Shown here: positions 1-8,261 of the stretch, piece after piece | Numbering within the stretch: position 1 is the first letter of the stretch | Layout: each line of letters opens with the position of its first letter | Assembly (NCBI GenBank): GCA_018831195.1 | Contig: JAHJDP010000117.1 | Span: 1-64,000 of the forward strand | DNA length: 64,000 nt | Direction of reading: 5' to 3' | DNA from: Candidatus Eisenbacteria bacterium | GTDB taxonomy: Bacteria > Eisenbacteria > RBG-16-71-46 > CAIMUX01 > JAHJDP01 | Notes under the pieces: generated by a model | What the model was told of the DNA's origin: nothing | Seen by the model: only the letters and a program-made list of their open reading frames with translations | Databases searched by the model: none | Program-made: the position numbers and the translations under genes

Positions 1-311
1 AATCCTTCCGTCAGATCTCTTGTAATTCCTTGTGAATCATCGGGTAACCGAAGAATTTCCCAAATTCGGCTTGTGGGGCTGGGCGATATCTTACTGTCAT
101 TCCATCCTGTCTCTCCGCCATCCGATCTGATACCATAGAGCGTGTTTCAAGGCATGGCCAGTCTCGGCAAGAGACGCAGATCTTGGGGCGGATGGCAGTT
201 ATGGCAGGGACGGGTTGTTCGACGCGGCAGTCGGGCAAAATAGTCTTCCTGAAATAGTCCCTGAGATTGAACTCCGACAGTCTTCTTCTCCCACTTTAAG
301 GAGGGAACCTC
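1..311. other. Left-edge non-coding stretch
   Basis: No convincing gene is visible. The stretch holds the first copy of a 53-bp repeat (107-159) and, at its right end, a GGAGGG ribosome-binding site for the gene at 312. A short minus-strand frame through it has no recognisable protein features and no good ribosome-binding site. Confidence 0.5.
107..159 (+). repeat. 53-bp imperfect direct repeat, copy 1
   Basis: This segment matches 5431-5483 without gaps, with about 8 mismatches in 53 positions; the first 19 bases are identical (CTGTCTCTCCGCCATCCGA). Both copies lie on the same strand, about 150-200 bp upstream of genes for proteins with signal peptides. The repeat could be a mobile-element edge, a recombination site or a conserved leader. 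The sequence alone does not decide. Confidence 0.6.
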
Positions 312-1478
312 ATGATTCGCCATTCCCGTTTCTTGTTCCATGCCCTCATCGCCAGTCTCGTCTGTATCCTAATCTCAGGCGCCGCCCACTCATTCGAGGG
401 CTCCGAAGAAGACGGCGAGCCCGCTCCCAGAACGGCTTCTGCCACAAACGAAGCCGGTATGTCGGCGGCCAATGCAGAACTTGCCAGGCAGATAAGAGGC
501 ACCTGGTTCGCCGGGCAGCTGACATTCTTCCTGGATGTGGACTCACAGGGTGCTGTATCGGGGACCCTTTCTATTGAAGGAACTTCCACTTTTCAAGTGC
601 AAGGAGAGCTGATACTGGCGATCGTCGATCCCGATGCCGAAGGCCAGCCGAATTACGACACTCTGCAGGAGCTCACTCTTCAGCGCCAGGGTTCCGGAAT
701 AGATCCGGCCGGCGGCGCCGCGGGCAAATCCGCGGGCGGGCTGCTGTTGGGAACATGGATCAGCCGGGGAACCGGCGAGGGGTCCGTAGAATTGGTTTTC
801 GCCTCTGAAAGTAAATTGGTTTTCGACGGCGAAGAGGCGGCGTACAGCCTCGTCGATGGCGCAATCCGGCTCCAGGGAGAGACCGGGCCTGTGGACTTCC
901 CTTACGCTTTGAGCGGAAATACATTGGTTGTCAACTTTCCAAATGGTGAACGTTACACCTTTGATAAGATTTCCGATTCCGTAGCGCAGGGGAACGACCG
1001 CCTTATCAGCTCTTTGCTTACTTCCCACGGCTGGGAGAGTTTTAACTTCTCCTCAAGCTCATCCACAACCTATAGCGGGGGAGAGTCGATCACCTATTCC
1101 TACGGATCTTCGCAGTACCGGAAGATGTACTTCTATCCCGACGGCACCTACTCCCATTCAAAAAGCAGCGAGACTTCCTTCTCCGGAAGCGGTTCTCAAA
1201 GCGGGGTAGGCTCCATGGCCGGCGCTTCAGGAGGCAGCGGGACGGCGGGACGTTGGATGGTGCAGGACGGCGGTCTCTATCTGGCGCAGGGCAATGATTC
1301 TTTTAGGAAGGTTGATTTCTGGATTTTCTGCAACCGCAAGTCCAATGTGAATGCGCCGAGCCGTGATCACCCAAAGGGATCTGAGCCCTTCTACTATGTA
1401 GAGGGAAGCCAGCAATGCCGGTGCGGGGGCTGGCCGATTGTGGTGATATTCGGCAACGAGTACAAACGGGCTGATTAA
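312..1478 (+). CDS. Exported protein of unknown function, Ser/Gly-rich C-terminal half
   Basis: The 388-residue product begins with a clear signal peptide (residues 1-28, hydrophobic core about 8-22). GGAGGG stands 6 bp before the ATG. The middle (about 55-230) reads as beta-rich repeats with phrases such as GTWFAGQLTF, GTWISRGTGEG and RYTFDKI, reminiscent of lipocalin-like or 'TIGR03067-like' beta modules, but I cannot assign a family. From about residue 245 it becomes very rich in Ser, Tyr and Gly. The end (YVEGSQQCRCGGWPIV) has a Cys pair. Unlike other secreted proteins here it lacks the FlgD-like tail. It ends 7 bp from the convergent subtilase gene. Confidence 0.8.
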   Translation: MIRHSRFLFHALIASLVCILISGAAHSFEGSEEDGEPAPRTASATNEAGMSAANAELARQIRGTWFAGQLTFFLDVDSQGAVSGTLSIEGTSTFQVQGELILAIVDPDAEGQPNYDTLQELTLQRQGSGIDPAGGAAGKSAGGLLLGTWISRGTGEGSVELVFASESKLVFDGEEAAYSLVDGAIRLQGETGPVDFPYALSGNTLVVNFPNGERYTFDKISDSVAQGNDRLISSLLTSHGWESFNFSSSSSTTYSGGESITYSYGSSQYRKMYFYPDGTYSHSKSSETSFSGSGSQSGVGSMAGASGGSGTAGRWMVQDGGLYLAQGNDSFRKVDFWIFCNRKSNVNAPSRDHPKGSEPFYYVEGSQQCRCGGWPIVVIFGNEYKRAD

Positions 1479-1485
1479 GCCGTTG

Positions 1486-4400
1486 TCAGCGGATGAGCAG
1501 CAGGCGCAATCCCCTTCCCTCGCCGCCGACCTCCCGGACAAAGTAGAGCCCGGAGGCAGCGGGCCTCCCCGATGCGTCGCGGCCATCCCACTCGATCCTG
1601 AACATTCCCTCGGGAACCCGAAGCCTACACACGGAAGCGCCAGTGATGTCGTGGACGCTGAAGATCCTCGGTTGGTTCCCGCCGTGTTCCACGCGCGGCG
1701 CCAGGAAGATACTCACCGGCCCGGCCGACGGATTCGGAACGACCCGAAACGACCCCTCCATGGGAGACGAAACCGACGGATCGGTGGCGGGGATCGCCTC
1801 GACGCGCAACGGAAATCCGATCGGCTGCAGCTCGATCCGCTCCCCGGCGGGATCGACGGCTACACCCTCGATCCAACTGAGCGAGACCGGATCGTCCCGC
1901 CCGGCGAGCTTGACGGTGACGGCGACCGGCTCATCGAGCGGATCATCGGTGACGCGGTAAAGAACGATCCGGATGCAGCGATCGCGGAGCCGGTTTCCCC
2001 TCCCTTTCCATTCCCCGCCGCGGGGAAGCTCGAGCTCGAACGGCCCTGCACCGAGGCCATCCGAGGAAGCTGACAATGTTAAATCAAGGGCGATCGGCCG
2101 TGCATTGCCGGGATCGATGAGAAGGGCCGGATCTTCCCCGTCATGCGTCGCGGTCACCTGAATCTCACCATCCGGCTTCTCGAGTCCCGGACTCGAAGCG
2201 AGCGGCTGCTTGTCGAGGATCACGTTCACGACGGCCACCAGATCGAGGATGCTGATGACTTGATCACCAGTCATCTCCGCGTTCTCTAATCCCTGGCCGG
2301 TGAGGGTGTTGATGCCCAAGATATGGTTGACGATCACGACGATGTCGAGGATGTTGACCGTTCCGTCGACGTTTGCATCACCAGGGATCCCTTCCCCTCC
2401 GCCGGGATCCAGCAGCGAGAGGGCCGCGGCGGCCCGGAGTTTGCCGTAACCCCAGGACTCGTTCGGGACCGCGCCGGTGTAGCCATCTGCGGCAGCGCCG
2501 GAGTGGATCGCGGCGCTGATCTCGGATTGCCCCGCGGATGGGGCGGCCTGGGCGAGGAGCGCCGCGACGGCGGCGACGTGGGGACCGGCCGCGCTCGTCC
2601 CGCCGAAAGAGGTGTAGGTTGCCGGCGTGGCATTGTACGCATCCTTAGAGCGGGCCGCGTAAATGTCGTAATTGCCGGGGGCGGCGATGTCCATCACGTT
2701 GACGCCGTCGATCCTGGGGCCGCGGTTGCTGAAGCCGCTCAGACCCCCAACGTCTGCGTAGTAACCGCGCGTGCTGTAGGAGGCGACCGCCAGCGCGCTG
2801 TCGGCCGTGGCGGGAAGATCGATCGTCGTGTCGTCGTCGAGATGGCTCTGCCAGACGACCCCATAACCCCAGGAGGAGATGTCGTCGAGGCTCCACAAGC
2901 CAAGGGGCCGGGAGGACGCCGTCTGGTTGGTCACCGCAAGCGTCCAGTTACCGGTTGCCAGAGGCTCCCCGCCCTGCAGCCCTTTGTACAATGTGAGGAA
3001 GACGCCCGCCGTTCCGCGCGGCGAGACATCTCTTGCATAGTAGATGGATCCGTCGGTGCCCATCGAAAGGGTTCCATTCGGGGGAGATGTGGGGATCATG
3101 ACCGGTGAACCCGTTGGGGACTGGACTTGGACGTCTATCTCACTGGAGGTTCCAGGCCAGAGGATGCTGAAGAAGATGTAGCGCGTCGTGGCGTAGTACG
3201 GTCCTTCCTGCGCGGTCGGAACGTGGAACGGCAGATTCAGGTTCGCTCCCGGCCCGAGGTCGGCCGATGCGTGCTTCCCTCCGCCGCTGTAATTGCCGGC
3301 CGGGCAGACCTGAACAATTCCCTGGGCCGCCGAGCTGTTGACAGCCTGTTCCCATGCGGAAGAACCATCGGTGAAGTGATAGGTGATCGCTCCGATCTCC
3401 CAGAGGAAAATCTTCGCTCCCTGGTCCGAGGCCCAGTTCATCACCTTGGTGAACTGTACCTCGTCTGCGATGTCAATCCCGCTGAAGATATTCGCAACAA
3501 CCAGCTCCACATCGGGAGCGAGTCCGACGAGCTTGCGACCGCGCCCCGCGCTGTCCTGGGCCAGGACACCGCAAACGCCCGTTCCGTGGCCGTTGGCGTC
3601 GCTTTCACAATCTATCAGGTTGGTTCCGCGATTCCACTCCTGATTTGTATAAGGATTGTAAACCGCCTTGACTTTCGAGCTGCCGAGTCCGATCAGCATC
3701 TCCCCAGGATCGAGCCTGCCATTTGCGTTCGTGTCGCCAGCGATAAAGAACCGCTCGCCGAAGCAAGGGGAGGTATCGGTGAATCCGTAGGAGCGGCCGT
3801 AGTTTCGCCATCCGTCCCCATTGGCGTCGTTGTAGAGCCAGTCCCTGTCGGTGTCATAGAAGCCGTCGAGAAAGAGCGGGCCCGCCTGCGTAGGGTCGTC
3901 ATAAACCGCTCCGTCGAGAAACCGGAGCGTCTCCCCGGTTCCCGCCTGGGAGTTCCCGTCGAGGTCGACCGCGTCGGTGCCTGGATCGAACTGGCTGTTG
4001 GCGTTGACATCGATCCAGGAGTAGGTCCCCCCGTCGTCGCGGAAGAAGCCGGGGTGGAAGATGTCGATCCCCGTGTCGAGATCGGCGATGGTGACACCCT
4101 CTCCACAAATCGGCTGCTGTAGAGCGTCGACTTGCGCCCAGACCTGATCGACCTGCGTCTCGGGGACGGAGAGATCGAGCGGACGCTGGACCGCCGGTCT
4201 CCAGGTCGTGTCGAGACGCTCAACTGCGGGGAGATCGGCCAGGTCGGCCAGCTTTTCCGGGGCGATCCGGCCGGAGTAGATCGATCCGACATGTGCCATC
4301 GACCCGGAGGGCAGCCGGTCAAACTCGAAACCGGACGCGCGGCACGCCTGCAGATCGCCGGCCGTCGGTTCTGCTGTGAAGGAAACCACCACGCCCATCC

Positions 4401-4647
4401 GTCCATCGGCGGTCTTCGGATCGCCCACCCGTCGGGCAAGGAGGCCCGCACGCACTTCCGGCGCCAGGCCGCGAATCGTCGCGAGTGCCGGCGTCTCGAT
4501 TGCAGCGAGGCGCCCGGAGGCGTCCGCGCGGTCGGCACTGAAGATCGACAGAAGAAGAAAGAATGACAACCAGAATCCATTAAGAGTACGCCGGGCACAC
4601 ACCGGCTTCCGGTGTCTCACATGGAAGCACACGCAAGGAACTCGCAT
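1486..4647 (-). CDS. Secreted subtilisin-like serine peptidase (S8) with dockerin-like repeat and FlgD-like C-terminal tail
   Basis: An extracellular S8 protease. Counting from an upstream in-frame codon at 4725, the catalytic triad is Asp217 (DLDTGID), His380 (DANGHGTGV) and Ser711 (GGTSAAGPHVA), with oxyanion Asn478 (CPAGNYSG). The ATG at 4647 is preferred because GGGAGTG precedes it; a signal peptide follows. Residues about 782-838 hold two calcium-loop/helix units (GDANVDGTVNILDIV and GDQVISILDLV) typical of type I dockerins. The last 85 residues form a FlgD-like beta sandwich ending WDGRDASGRPAASGLYFVR. A long insert lies between Asp and His with several DxNxDG-type calcium-binding-like loops. 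Convergent with the gene at 312. Family assignment is secure; the substrate is unknown. Confidence 0.95.
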   Translation of the reverse strand: MRVPCVCFHVRHRKPVCARRTLNGFWLSFFLLLSIFSADRADASGRLAAIETPALATIRGLAPEVRAGLLARRVGDPKTADGRMGVVVSFTAEPTAGDLQACRASGFEFDRLPSGSMAHVGSIYSGRIAPEKLADLADLPAVERLDTTWRPAVQRPLDLSVPETQVDQVWAQVDALQQPICGEGVTIADLDTGIDIFHPGFFRDDGGTYSWIDVNANSQFDPGTDAVDLDGNSQAGTGETLRFLDGAVYDDPTQAGPLFLDGFYDTDRDWLYNDANGDGWRNYGRSYGFTDTSPCFGERFFIAGDTNANGRLDPGEMLIGLGSSKVKAVYNPYTNQEWNRGTNLIDCESDANGHGTGVCGVLAQDSAGRGRKLVGLAPDVELVVANIFSGIDIADEVQFTKVMNWASDQGAKIFLWEIGAITYHFTDGSSAWEQAVNSSAAQGIVQVCPAGNYSGGGKHASADLGPGANLNLPFHVPTAQEGPYYATTRYIFFSILWPGTSSEIDVQVQSPTGSPVMIPTSPPNGTLSMGTDGSIYYARDVSPRGTAGVFLTLYKGLQGGEPLATGNWTLAVTNQTASSRPLGLWSLDDISSWGYGVVWQSHLDDDTTIDLPATADSALAVASYSTRGYYADVGGLSGFSNRGPRIDGVNVMDIAAPGNYDIYAARSKDAYNATPATYTSFGGTSAAGPHVAAVAALLAQAAPSAGQSEISAAIHSGAAADGYTGAVPNESWGYGKLRAAAALSLLDPGGGEGIPGDANVDGTVNILDIVVIVNHILGINTLTGQGLENAEMTGDQVISILDLVAVVNVILDKQPLASSPGLEKPDGEIQVTATHDGEDPALLIDPGNARPIALDLTLSASSDGLGAGPFELELPRGGEWKGRGNRLRDRCIRIVLYRVTDDPLDEPVAVTVKLAGRDDPVSLSWIEGVAVDPAGERIELQPIGFPLRVEAIPATDPSVSSPMEGSFRVVPNPSAGPVSIFLAPRVEHGGNQPRIFSVHDITGASVCRLRVPEGMFRIEWDGRDASGRPAASGLYFVREVGGEGRGLRLLLIR

Positions 4648-5001
4648 CTTCACTCCCGTTCTGAGTGTCTTGAAGGTACACCGCTCACGATTGATGAGTT
4701 TAGGGGCGCGGCGGGGCGGCCGCAAGCAGCGCGATGTTATGAAATTCGATTGGGGTCAAAATTCCACCTCGAATATCCCTGTTTCGAAATGGGCCGCTCT
4801 TTTGGTTGATGCCGGCCCCGGTGGTGTGAGTTGCCGGGGTTCGCTATATGTGTAAATTTTAAGGGGTGTTGCGGCTGCGATATTTTGGATTGGGTTCTCT
4901 GTTTGGGAAAGGTATCGCTCGGATACCGGCCAAATTACTCGAACTGGGCAATGGATGAAAGAGTAAAAGTTTCACATTCTTCAGATCCGCAAATTAAGTG
5001 G
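4648..5001. other. Intergenic stretch entering an A+T-rich island
   Basis: No gene is supported. The left part is the promoter and leader side of the subtilase gene. From about 4840 base composition shifts clearly to A+T, with phrases such as ttttattgttttgcg, marking the edge of probably acquired DNA. Confidence 0.5.
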
Positions 5002-5361
5002 TTAATCCGTTTTTATTGTTTTGCGACTTTCTCTTCGTCTACCTAATAATGCACCAAAATGTGCCATTAAAATAGAAAAAACCACACCCAATCCAATAAT
5101 TAACCCAAAAGAGGTAGACCAGAATGAATCGTCAAGTATAGCAGGGAATGCAACAAAACTATTACAAAGCAAAGGTACAATCCATACCTGTTTTGGATGA
5201 AGAATGCAAATCAGAAAAGAGGCAGAAGCATTCATTAAAACCCAAACGACATAAGTTAAAGGTTTGTCAATAAAACCACTAAGAATACCTAGGATCACAA
5301 AAGCCAAAAGTGCAGCAATTAGAGAGATTCCTAAGACTGGGATCGAAGCGATACGTTTCAT
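5002..5361 (-). CDS. Small integral membrane protein in A+T-rich DNA
   Basis: A 119-residue protein with four predicted membrane helices (about 8-30, 36-54, 59-78 and 83-104) and a basic tail (GRRRESRKTIKTD), so probably anchored in the inner membrane with the tail in the cytoplasm. No family is recognised. Its base composition and codon choice (many AAA, ATT, TTA) are much more A+T-rich than the surrounding genes, which points to recent transfer. It stands alone, reading toward the subtilase gene. Size and isolation resemble an integron-cassette gene, but no complete attC site was found next to it. Confidence 0.7.
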   Translation of the reverse strand: MKRIASIPVLGISLIAALLAFVILGILSGFIDKPLTYVVWVLMNASASFLICILHPKQVWIVPLLCNSFVAFPAILDDSFWSTSFGLIIGLGVVFSILMAHFGALLGRRRESRKTIKTD

Positions 5362-5430
5362 TATTTATTCCTTTTCACAAGCGGGTATTTTTAACACTCT
5401 AATTTAGTTAAAATAACTAGTCAATCTACG

Positions 5431-5483
5431 CTGTCTCTCCGCCATCCGAACTGCTATCATAAAGCCGGTCTCAAGGCGTGGCC
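5431..5483 (+). repeat. 53-bp imperfect direct repeat, copy 2
   Basis: Ungapped match to 107-159 with about 8 differences. It begins exactly where the A+T-rich DNA ends, so it may mark an element boundary. Confidence 0.6.
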
Positions 5484-5569
5484 CTGTCGAGTAACAGCTC
5501 ATGATCTGGATTTGATTCAACAAAAAGAAGAGACAGGACATCGGGCCGTACATGCTGTGCCAGCTTAAC

Positions 5570-5587
5570 GCCTAACGACTGTTAGGC
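5570..5587. other. Perfect 18-bp palindrome resembling integron core sites
   Basis: GCCTAAC and GTTAGGC are perfect complements separated by GACT. The arms fit the attC core consensuses RYYYAAC and GTTRRRY, and AGCTTAAC precedes them. The two cores are only 4 bp apart, whereas a true attC spans roughly 57-141 bp, so it may be a collapsed attC, a protein-binding site or chance. Confidence 0.35.
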
Positions 5588-5678
5588 AAGACTTCCGGAA
5601 ACTTCCACTCGCCTCTGGCCCGTCCAGAAGTCAGCGAATGGCTGAGAGAGCAAGCGGACTTGAAGAAAGGTGAGCTCG

Positions 5679-5960
5679 ATGCGCAGGAGTCTTCCAATCG
5701 TGGGCCTGGTGTGCATGGCACTTCTCATGCCGAGTCTGGTCTTGAGCGAGGAGTCGGTCGAGGCAGCGATTCGAGCCCGTGTGAAGCAGTATGAGACGGC
5801 CTACAACGCGGGCGATGTGGAGGCCTTGGCGAAGATCTATACAATTGATGCGACCGGATTCGGCGACCGGGGTGGGAGCCTCACAGGTTTAACTTGGGTT
5901 TCTTGTAGCATTGCTCGAAATGAAGCGCAGAATTTCGTGTCGCGGTCCATGATGAAGTAG
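5679..5960 (+). pseudogene. Truncated exported DUF4440/SnoaL-like protein
   Basis: Starts at ATG 5679 after AAAGGTGAG, with a signal peptide (MRRSLPIVGLVCMALLMPSL). The mature start (EAAIRARVKQYETAYNAGDVEALAKIY) is the typical first helix and strand of DUF4440/SnoaL-like small-molecule or ketosteroid-isomerase folds, which normally continue for about 100 more residues. Here family-like sequence stops after IDATGFGDRGG, and the remaining frame (to 5960) is antisense to integrase DNA. The gene is therefore cut at about 5860-5880 by the neighbouring element. A stable product is unlikely. Confidence 0.6.
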
Positions 5961-6599
5961 TTCGGGCCAGGTAGGAATCCGTTATTGGGGTCAGTGAGAT
6001 TTCTTCCAACCTGTTTAGTCCAAACTTCGATAGTCGCAAAGTCAATGGCGGCGAGAACCTCCCAATGGGCCTTGAGAAAAGTCGCCCAGGTCATTTGACA
6101 TTTGCGTTCCGGCGCCTGGTCAATGCAGTGTTCCCTGAGGATTGATATTGCTAACGGTCGAGTTAGCGAGTTTATGTCCCAGGTTATACAAAGCGCCTTG
6201 AATGCGTTTTTATCCCCAAGATGGATTCTCGTGCGCCATACGGAGAATCAGATCAATGAACTCCTCCCTAATCCGCGGCCGGCTGTGGGTTTGGTGAAGA
6301 TCTTGATAATCCCACTTCTGTGCCACGAGCATGCGATGCCAGTGCAGGATCGTATCCGGCGAGAAGGCCATATCGATCTCTTTGAGGATATTGCAGCCGA
6401 GGGCCTTGCCTTTGACGGCCAGCCGCCGCCGCTGGTCGTCGATGAGTTTAATCCGGCTCTTGCCGTGCGCTTCTTTAAGCACCTGGTTTTCGGCGCGCAG
6501 GTATTCGATGATGGTCTGCTGCTCGCGATTAAGCCATCCGGCAAAGGTGGCCAGGAGAAGATGCCAAGGCTGTAAGATGAATTCCACCGATCCCTCCAT
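5858..6599 (-). pseudogene. Decayed integrase/transposase (rve-type) remnant
   Basis: The N-terminal part (6213-6599) reads LLLATFAGWLNREQQTIIEYL, then DDQRRRLAVKGKALG, SPDTILHWHR and LILRMAHENPSWG, the classic start of rve integrases common in environmental bacteria. An in-frame TAA (6210-6212) stands where the family has Tyr. Reading resumes as QGALYNLGHKLANSTV, then shifts frame near 6140. The catalytic core then continues as TWATFLKAHWEVLAAIDF. It jumps from EVWTKQ straight to GRNLTDP, so about 40 core residues are deleted. It goes on through MDRDTKFCASFRAML and breaks off at LPPRSPN. Nonsense, frameshift, deletion and C-terminal loss make it a dead copy. Confidence 0.85.
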
Positions 6600-6838
6600 C
6601 CGTCATATTTTACGGCAAAATCGGTTAGGATGAGGAAGAGGGATTGCGGTTGAGTAACCCCAAAATAGCCGATTAAAAGCGGGTTAGTCAATTCAGACTT
6701 CCACAAACTATATCTCATCTTCATCAAGTTGAATTTCGGATATTCAATCTGTACGCATTTCCAAACGTCGTCTGTTTCGTCAGTTGACATGTCAAATGAC
6801 GACAGGAAACGGCGTGAGTTTAACCTTGGTGTAGTAGC

Positions 6839-8059
6839 CTACACGAGATGTGCCAAAGCTTCGGAGGCGCCTACCACAAGGATCTCAGTGCCTTGGTAGT
6901 CATGAATATTCCAACTTGGTTGGCGCACAACTTGAATACAACGTTTGCAGGGAAGTAGACCTGCGAACTTGCGCCAACTCGGTGATAACATAGTTTCAGA
7001 TAGTTTTACTTCTACGGGAAGCCAGGGAACGCCGTCGCGTACGATGAGGAAATCGATCTCCTGTTTTTCCTTATTGCGCAGATAGAAGAGTTCAAATGTG
7101 CCCTCTCCGGTATCAGTCCAAAAATGACAAGCCTTTAAGAGATGGCAAGCAACCAAGTTCTCAAAACGAGCCGCTTCGTTTGGAATCGCGCTATAGTCCC
7201 AAAGGTAAACTTTTCCCTCGCGTCGGAGTGCGCGGGGGATTTTCTTGTGGTAGGGTTTGACCTCAAAAAGGTAATACAAAGCTTTGAGATACCCGATCCA
7301 GCGTTTCACGGTGGGAATGCTGGCCTCCAAATCCCGGCCGATGGAGGCCATGCTGAAAAGGGAGCCGATGCGCGCCGGAAGCAGAGCAATCATCATTTCA
7401 ATTCGCCCAAGTTCAGGTAAGCGGCTGAGATCGCGAAGGTCCTCCCGAACAATAAGCTGCTCATGATTTCTGTGCCAAATGCGGGCTTTGCGCTTATCCT
7501 GATTTAGTAATGGCTCGGGAAACGGACCGAAATTCATTAGGGCCGCAAGGTTGTCTTGCCTCCGTTGGTTTCTACGCAGCCCGTGAACGAAAATCCGATT
7601 AAGGGCCTCATCAGGATTTAAGACGACAGAAGATTCCATCTCTCGAAGCGAAAAGGGGTGGAGCCTAAAACTGAGGTGCCGGCCTAAAAGGCTGTCGCTT
7701 CCCTTCATATAGATGTTAAGCCGGGCACTCCCAGTTACCAATAAATCGCATGGCTTGGTCAAGGTATCGAAGACACCCTTGAGATCGCGCTTCCACCGGC
7801 GGTTTTTATGGAGTTCGTCAAGAACAATGAGCGGGACATCTTTGCCTCTAGATATTGGAATTATGGAGGAAGGATCCTGGGTCCAAAGATGTCGAAATTT
7901 CAATTCATCCCAATTGTGATAGACGCCAGTTTTCCTCTCTCTCAGCATCATTTTGGCCAATGTCGTCTTGCCGCACTGTCGTGGTCCTGAGACGAAGGCA
8001 ATTTTGTGATCGGAGAAGGCAAGTTCTCCAATAGCCGGGGCGAGCGATCTCCTTTTCAT
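6839..8059 (-). CDS. AAA ATPase with C-terminal DUF4143 nuclease-like domain
   Basis: The N-terminal AAA module has Walker A GPRQCGKTT and Walker B LIVLDELHK, with sensor-like VTGSARL. A winged-helix/DUF4143 part follows, ending in EIDFLIVRDG...PVEVK, which matches the PD-(D/E)XK-like core of this family. Size (about 406 residues) is normal. ATG 8059 is chosen because relatives begin MKRR near the P-loop; ATG 8068 and a TTG at 8095 are alternatives. It is a single-gene unit inside an accessory island. The upstream twin palindromes (8063-8141) touch its ribosome-binding region and suggest strong regulation, perhaps by its own product or a lost partner. The cellular role of this family is not established; association with mobile and defence regions is common. 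Confidence 0.9.
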   Translation of the reverse strand: MKRRSLAPAIGELAFSDHKIAFVSGPRQCGKTTLAKMMLRERKTGVYHNWDELKFRHLWTQDPSSIIPISRGKDVPLIVLDELHKNRRWKRDLKGVFDTLTKPCDLLVTGSARLNIYMKGSDSLLGRHLSFRLHPFSLREMESSVVLNPDEALNRIFVHGLRRNQRRQDNLAALMNFGPFPEPLLNQDKRKARIWHRNHEQLIVREDLRDLSRLPELGRIEMMIALLPARIGSLFSMASIGRDLEASIPTVKRWIGYLKALYYLFEVKPYHKKIPRALRREGKVYLWDYSAIPNEAARFENLVACHLLKACHFWTDTGEGTFELFYLRNKEKQEIDFLIVRDGVPWLPVEVKLSETMLSPSWRKFAGLLPCKRCIQVVRQPSWNIHDYQGTEILVVGASEALAHLV

Positions 8060-8062
8060 AAT

Positions 8063-8093
8063 GACCATTATAACGACTGCCGTTAGTTTGGTC
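8063..8093. promoter_or_regulatory. Palindromic box 1 (31 bp) at ATPase start
   Basis: Outer arms GACCA/TGGTC and inner arms TAACG/CGTTA flank a 5-bp centre. It ends 4 bp from the ATG at 8059, so a protein bound here would block transcription start or translation initiation. A second copy lies 48 bp upstream of it. Confidence 0.6.
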
Positions 8094-8110
8094 AATTTGC
8101 ATTTGGTTTA

Positions 8111-8141
8111 GACCATTCTAACGCTAGTCGTTAGTTTGGTC
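8111..8141. promoter_or_regulatory. Palindromic box 2 (31 bp)
   Basis: Same layout as box 1: GACCA, CTAACG, 5-bp centre, CGTTAG, TGGTC. It differs from box 1 at only a few positions, mostly in the centre. The 48-bp repeat period is within about half a helical turn of multiples of 10.5 bp, so both could be bound cooperatively. Confidence 0.6.
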
Positions 8142-8261
8142 GCAACACATATCCTGGTGCCCTATTGCTTTGGAGTACTTTGACTTATGCGATATCATTC
8201 CAGGTGAAATGTCGACAGGAACGGAGAAATGGTCAGGAAACGGTCCCACCCGGGGCGCCGA

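Larger units (their letters stand above)
5362..5678. other. Non-coding stretch with repeat copy 2 and palindrome
   Basis: No gene is seen. The region starts A+T-rich, then changes to the resident composition at the 53-bp repeat (5431-5483). CTGTCTCT at 5431 is mirrored by AGAGACAG near 5530, giving a loose inverted pair about 100 bp apart. The 18-bp palindrome at 5570-5587 follows, and then the leader of the truncated gene at 5679. Confidence 0.5.

Noticed and set aside
11-238. Minus-strand open frame at the left edge
   Set aside because: No ribosome-binding site or recognisable domain; it runs through the 53-bp repeat.
1483-4566. Long plus-strand frames opposite the subtilase
   Set aside because: They are antisense shadows of a clear S8 peptidase gene in G+C-rich DNA.
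5513-5587. Possible complete attC site from ATTCAAC to GTTAGGC
   Set aside because: The outer cores are not complementary to each other and no paired inner arms could be drawn, so only the 18-bp palindrome is reported.
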